A stretch of 64,000 bases of DNA from Brachyhypopomus gauderio (Eukaryota; Chordata; Actinopteri; Gymnotiformes; Hypopomidae). This document shows, in pieces, positions 59,038-64,000 of the stretch; positions within the stretch are counted from its first letter, which is position 1; every line of letters begins with the position of its first letter. A program made the position numbers and the translations under genes. The stretch covers positions 186,001 through 250,000 of the forward strand of contig NW_027506977.1 of the NCBI RefSeq assembly GCF_052324685.1, read 5' to 3'. The notes under the pieces were generated by a model. That model made no database searches, was not told the DNA's origin, and worked only from the letters and a program-made list of their open reading frames with translations.

Positions 59038-62000
59038 TCACTGTGTGTCATTGATGGTCATCATGCTCACAAAGTCCTTGTAGAAAATGACATTTTTGTC
59101 GGGATCAAGAGCTGCAGAGAACATTTCCTCTGTTTACTCTTGGGTAAAGGGCTCCCCTGATTAGTGTGAATAAAACTGTGCTTACCAGTGTTTTACAGGC
59201 AAATTCAAAATATCTAAACCACATTAAAACACTGAGAAAATGTGCAGTTAACCATTTTGAAGTGCGACACAGAGGCAGAGAGGCTCATCACACATGTTGC
59301 AGGTGATGAGGGTCAGTAGAATGATAAACGTGTTGGGAACAGGGATGAAACGAAACTGAACACACACTGGCGATCCTGAGTCATGTACATTATATTCTAT
59401 TCATGCAAGAACGTATGTTTTTATATTGTAAACTTATGCTTTTGAATAAGTGAAATATGATTTTACCCTCTTGCATCAAATATTTGGATAGTTCTTCTGG
59501 TTCCAAAAATCCCTTTTTCTGCTGATCTAGAACCTAAGGAGGGTGTTCAGGGTAGATTAGTAATTACACAGAAAACATATAAGCTGAAGTATTCATAGCA
59601 ATGACTGTAGATGAGGTCCAGTGTGAAGAAGGCTGCCATTAACGTAGACATTAATGCACTCGCAGTGCATGAACACTAGAACTAGAGTTTCTAGATCTAG
59701 TACATGAATGTGAATTACCTCAAAGGCCTGCAGGAGCATATCATCAGGAATGGGGCGAAACCTGAACAGAGGAGACAGAACAGAACCGGTTATGCAAATC
59801 TATTCTCCCACATCAAGGGCATTGCTAGGATTTTTTCAATTCGGGGTTCAGGGGATTCAGCCAATCCACAAATTTTTTCTTCATTAAAAAGGTCAGGATT
59901 GAGCAGAATGTTAGTCAAGAATTACTTTTTCACCAGCAGCAATCAAGCACTGTCCTGGCTTTAAAATATATGTAGTGTGGGTTCTGAAATGAAAGTGGTG
60001 CTAAAGTATGCAGTTTTAATAACCATGCAACATGTTTGGGGCTGGCACTGAAACACTCTCCTGAAACTCACCCCAGAAAACACCTCATTCCACATTACAA
60101 CACCATATATATATATAGTTAACACTTAAAATACACCATATCTAAGTATTTTCTGTGAAGATAATTGAAATCATCTTTCTTAGAGATTTGCAACACAACA
60201 TGACACACACAACACACACACACTCACCACATCTCACTGGGTGGATACTAAATGATATAATGAATATGCCTTGTGTACAAAGGTAAGGCTCACATGAACA
60301 GGAGCTAACAAGTCAACTAATTACAGTTATGTAATAAGGAATATCACTCCATTCTCTTAAATGGAGTTATACATGTTACAATAAACAATAATCAATAAAT
60401 GATCAGATTCAGATCTACTAAAACATTATTCACCTATGCTTTCAAATGGCTGGGTGATAAAAATCAGCAAACCTTTCTTGCAAAACCTACTTTACTTGTT
60501 CAGGTAATTAAAACCTACTTTGTTGTTTATTGTCAATGAATCACTGAAACAAGTAAAGTCTTGCTCAGACAGATCTCGGACAAATTATGCTCCAGTAAGA
60601 GAAACTCAGTAGTCACTGAGAGTGCATGCAGCAATATCGGTCCACTTTAATTTACTGTGATGAGCTTCACATAATGGATTTAATGCTAATGGTGCTAAAA
60701 CGAGAATCAAGCATCTACTGGGAAGAGTTCAAATGTGAAGTTTCATCCAATACCAAGAACATATCATTTCATCAGTACACTCTGGGATCATATAAAATCA
60801 CAGTGAATTAGGCCTTGTCTTACTTGTGCTCCATCAAGACCTTGGTCATAGTCGGAAGGAATTTCTCAAAGCGGATATATCCTGTTGACTCCTCCTCCTC
60901 AACCTGTTAAAGCAACTACACATCACCTTCAGTATACACCAGATCTCACTACACAGCCAATAAAACACTGTGGTGGCCTATAACTTATAATGAAATATTC
61001 TACACAGACAAAATAACACTCTGACCTCTGCAATAATGTCATGCAGTTCAGCTTCAGTTGGAAAACAACCAAGGGATCGAATAATGGTACCAATTTCTCT
61101 AGGAAAACAAGAAAAGGACACATTTAGAGAAATAAAGCAATAAAATGTAATGAACGAGAACTGTGTATGTACAGTGCAGTAAATGGGGAGTTTGTACATT
61201 TAGGTGGAGTTTGTCATGAATTAAACCTTACCTGACATCAACCGTGTGATTGAATTCATGATCAAACACATCAAATGCGTTGCTGATCCTCTTGTGGACC
61301 TCAGATACAATACCTTCTGTAAAGGACAGTAGAAAATTATCTTGTTAATCCAAACAGCTTGACATGCCTGTTGTAACGAAGTGGCCCAAGGTTCGTTTAG
61401 GTGTCGTCAGGTCGAATGTGATGCTAAAACTTTTTTTTTTTTTTTTTTTGAAAATCTCATATTCATACTATATTGAAAAATAAGTGTTTTTGTCATTTTA
61501 TGATAGCTCCCTACAATTAACTTTCAGCCATGAAGATTTCAAATATAACCTTTCATGTATAACCTTTGTTAAACTCCGTCAGGTAACTGGTTTGGTAACT
61601 GGTTTGGTGGTCAATCTTGCACTGGGATCTTTCAGGTTGTTCTTAAGTCAGATAACAAGTTACTTAACATGTGAACCATTAGAATATCTGCACGTCACAT
61701 TTAGAGGGAAATGAAGTTCATTAGCAAAGTAAAATATAAAATAGTGTAGCCAACATATTTTATTGTTTATGTCAACTTTATGCTCTAAAATGAAAATGCC
61801 AGTTAGCCAGCCAGCTAACGTAGTTTAGAGTCCTGCACGGGTCCGATTTTTGAGACCCGTACCCACCCATATCCGCAGAGTGGCTATTTCAAAGTTAAAT
61901 CCGTACCCGCCCGGACCCGTTAATATTCTACCCGTTACCCACCCGTGCCCGTGAAAAATCACACAAATCGAAAGTATTCCTATAGAGCACTTTATTTTTC

Positions 62001-62879
62001 AATGCGCCTCTGAAAAAACGTCAGTACAACACAAAATAAAATAAAAGGTTGCTGTGCAGGAACAGTATGGCTATTCCTATCTAAAATTAGCAACTGCAAA
62101 ACGAGAGGGAACAAATGCCAGTATAACAACCAAATAAAATCGCATAGGTTCACAAATCTATCCTAGGATACTGTGCAGGAACAGTATATCGTCCACAGTC
62201 CCAGGTTTGAGCTGCGTTCTGCGCTCTTGGATCACAAATCCTAAACGCCAAGTTCTCTCTCGTCATTTTTCCTTGTTCTAGCACGGCCACCCATTTGCTT
62301 TGTAACCACCTAGCGAGCTACAATAAATGCCCGGTACTGTGTTATAACCAGCCTCTGCTCATGTTTCCGCTGGAAAAGAACCGAAGTTTGGGTATTACCC
62401 CAGAACAGCTGAAGAGTAAAGTTCAGCCCGCTCTGGCCAACGGAGCTACGGTATAAGTAAGCTCCCCTGAGCTTCGCCACCACCATCGGGAGGCGCTAAT
62501 CAGGCAAAATGTAACACTATGTTCATTACGTAGCAAATAAAAGCCTACTAAAAATGACCACTTATTTAACTTACCCGCCCGCATACCCACCCGTAAAATT
62601 TCGGTATGTGTAAAACCCACCCGTTTCAGCATCTATTTGCCCGTACCCGTGGGTACCCGCGGGTACCCGACCCGGTGCAGGACTCTAACGTAGTTACAAC
62701 CCTGTAACATTAGCTAACAGCACTATAGTAGCTTAACAACTTGTGTTAGTTAGCTAGCGTATGCTAGTCAGTTAACGCACGTTACTGCACGGCGCAGAAT
62801 ATCTGGTCACGTGACCAACAAAGACACATTAAGAACGTTCACGTCGTTTGATACCTGCAGAGTCTTTATCTCCCGCCAT
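59038..62879 (-). CDS. efcab2: EFCAB2 / dynein regulatory complex subunit 8
   Basis: A calmodulin-like EF-hand protein of the nexin-dynein regulatory complex in motile cilia. Seven coding exons (minus strand): 62879-62855, 61316-61232, 61098-61026, 60903-60824, 59761-59719, 59533-59467 and 59156-59038, all with GT/AG borders and matching phases. Key stretches are MAGDKDSA; VHKRISNAFDVFDHEFNHTV (first EF-hand, loop degenerate); REIGTIIRSLGCFPTEAELH; STGYIRFEKFLPTM; RPIPDDMLLQAFE; KKGFLEPEELSKYLMQEG; and ALDPDKNVIFYKDFVSMM. Full length would be 163 residues, as in vertebrate relatives. Odd: an in-frame TAA at 59136-59134 (codon 132), early in the last exon, truncates the final EF-hand although the downstream frame stays open and conserved to the normal stop. 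Allele, sequencing error or pseudogenisation cannot be decided here. Confidence 0.9.
61826..62687. mobile_element. hAT element in EFCAB2 intron 1
   Basis: 862 bp, ends TAGAGTCCTGCACGGGTC and, inverted, TAGAGTCCTGCACCGGGTC, with perfect 8-bp flanks ACGTAGTT (61818-61825 and 62688-62695). Subterminal ACCCGTACCC/CGGGTACCCG repeats. No coding capacity; it does not touch the exon borders. Confidence 0.9.
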
Positions 62880-62896
62880 GTTTGACGCTACAGCTG

Positions 62897-62909
62897 GTTG
62901 CTAAGAGAC
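62897..62909. promoter_or_regulatory. Candidate RFX X-box in a bidirectional promoter
   Basis: GTTGCTAAGAGAC, 18 bp upstream of the EFCAB2 ATG and 50 bp upstream of the divergent ATG. One half-site (GTTGCT) is good, the other (GAGAC) imperfect relative to the RFX consensus. RFX factors drive ciliary genes, which suits EFCAB2. The 80-bp gap between opposing start codons marks a shared promoter. Confidence 0.4.
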
Positions 62910-62959
62910 AGAAACGTTCACTTCCGTTCCGCGAAGCTCGCGCGTGTCCGTCATCAGTG

Positions 62960-63090
62960 ATGGAAGTGGCTGATTTACAGAATATAATAGATGAAGAGAG
63001 TGACGGACGGCGGAGGTCATCTCCGTTCATTCAGCGCTGCACTGATCACAAGAACGCGCCTAGGATCATAGGTTTCAGCCAACAGAGTAG
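62960..63090 (+). CDS. First coding exon of an unidentified divergent gene
   Basis: Starts MEVADLQNIIDEESDGRRRS and ends about IIGFSQQS, followed by a plausible donor GTATTTG after ...CAGAGTAG. An in-frame upstream ATG (62882) exists but overlaps the EFCAB2 5' end and gives non-conserved-looking residues. The exon is GC-richer than its surroundings and starts close to the EFCAB2 promoter. I do not recognise the protein; later exons lie beyond the window or were not seen. A ciliary role is suggested only by the shared promoter. Confidence 0.55.
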
Positions 63091-63099
63091 GTATTTGAT

Positions 63100-63814
63100 T
63101 CCATTTTGTAACCGATGGTGTTTCTACCATGGCAAAAAACAAGTCTACACAGCTAAAATAAATCTGATCAACAAAATGAAAGTTATAAGAGGATGTTTTT
63201 CATGACAGAGCACCTACCTAATATACCACAAGAGAGACTGTGTCCTACAATAACTGACCAAACGGTCCAGTGATGACTCCGCCTTGCTGACAGTGTTCTC
63301 ACTGCTTCAGCTTCCCTATTGAGTTAATAATAGCTCAGCTAGGTATGAAAATGTTTCAATTTTACCTGAGTATGGGCTTCAATTACAGTGATCCTAAACC
63401 TCAGAAAAACAGATCTATTGAAGCTCAGTTAAACCTGAGATACAGCGACATCTAGTGGCAGATAATGATTTTTAAATGATAATTTAATTTTTTTTTAGAT
63501 TTACATTTAACTTCAGGTTAACTTCAGACTTTACTACAGATTCCAACAACACAGCATTTAAATACACTGTATACACAATATGGAGCTGTATTTCATTCAG
63601 ATTTATGCTTATGGGTAATTTCTCAACTACAGTTCAGCTAATGACAGCTCAGTTGCCCCGTGCTATCAGCTCGGGTTGGATGCCTGTGTTTTTACCCTTC
63701 AGACAGAGACCTTCACTATAAGGTATCCTGGGACTGCTGCTGTAAGTGCTTTGAGATGAAGGAGTGAGAATGCAGTTATGAATGTCCTTCGGTCCTTTAT
63801 TGTTACACAGACTA

Positions 63815-63857
<43 letters not shown>

Positions 63858-64000
63858 TTGGTTAACCCTTATGAATTACCTCTCCTATTAATGATTGCCC
63901 TAATTATTGGCCAAGCTTATTAATGACCACCCTTATTTTCACGTTTATTAGTGTCTGTCCTTTTTAATGACCACCCTTATTAATGGCTGTTAATGGTGTT
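63100..64000. other. Probable intron, no gene seen
   Basis: AT-rich, with ACAGCGACATCTAGTGGC-type SINE/LINE remnant wording at 63440-63462, a GT microsatellite at 63817-63851, and TTATTAATGACCACCC units repeated at about 63917-63990. Confidence 0.45.
63817..63851. repeat. (GT)n microsatellite
   Basis: About 17 uninterrupted GT units. Confidence 0.95.

Overview
The window is eukaryotic nuclear DNA from a ray-finned fish. It has spliced genes with canonical GT/AG borders, replication-dependent histone genes with 3' stem-loops, a tRNA-derived SINE of teleost type, and many fish-type Tc1, hAT, PIF/Harbinger, LINE and LTR elements. An otophysan such as a characin, catfish or gymnotiform fits the SINE and Tc1 types, but this is a guess; the species cannot be fixed from sequence alone.

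Layout. (1) 1-7.3 kb: part of a replication-dependent histone cluster, all on the minus strand: H4 (7055-6744), H2B (5660-5286) and linker H1 (1499-885). Each gene has the same 16-nt stem-loop and a U7-complementary box exactly 16 nt beyond it. (2) 7.4-10.6 kb: a dead Tc1 element, then a structurally intact Tc1-like transposon with an uninterrupted 344-residue transposase. (3) 11.06-16.1 kb: three near-perfect tandem copies of a 1,680-bp segment running from inside a hAT MITE to inside a LINE endonuclease region; the rest of the LINE follows to 19.29 kb. (4) 19.3-26.4 kb: a minus-strand gag-only LTR element split by two nests of DNA transposons, one three levels deep with a THAP zinc-finger exon at its centre. 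(5) 26.4-28.6 kb: a transposase-like pseudogene, MITE pieces and a solo LTR. (6) 28.7-43.9 kb: a hAT transposon stretched to 15 kb by three LTR insertions: a solo LTR, a young gag-only retrotransposon with a very repetitive Pro/Asp-rich ORF, and a retrovirus-like provirus whose LTRs are nearly identical although its genes are wrecked. (7) 44.2-47.5 kb: a spliced PB1-domain gene, with frame breaks, of a family abundant in fish. (8) 47.6-55.1 kb: two copies of one Harbinger element in inverted orientation, one inside a hAT MITE. (9) 55.1-58.8 kb: simple repeats, a palindromic hAT MITE and a SINE. (10) 59.0-62.9 kb: a seven-exon EFCAB2/DRC8 gene (ciliary dynein regulatory complex) on the minus strand with an unexpected in-frame stop in its last exon. 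It lies head-to-head with the first exon of an unidentified plus-strand gene across about 80 bp.

The genes form no shared pathway: histones package DNA, EFCAB2 acts in motile cilia, and most of the rest is a dated stack of transposon insertions. I found no CRISPR array, operon or bacterial-type defence system. The most informative observations are the self-consistent but mutually divergent arms of two palindromic MITEs, the triplication, the nested insertions resolved by target-site duplications, the provirus with young LTRs and broken genes, and the EFCAB2 stop.
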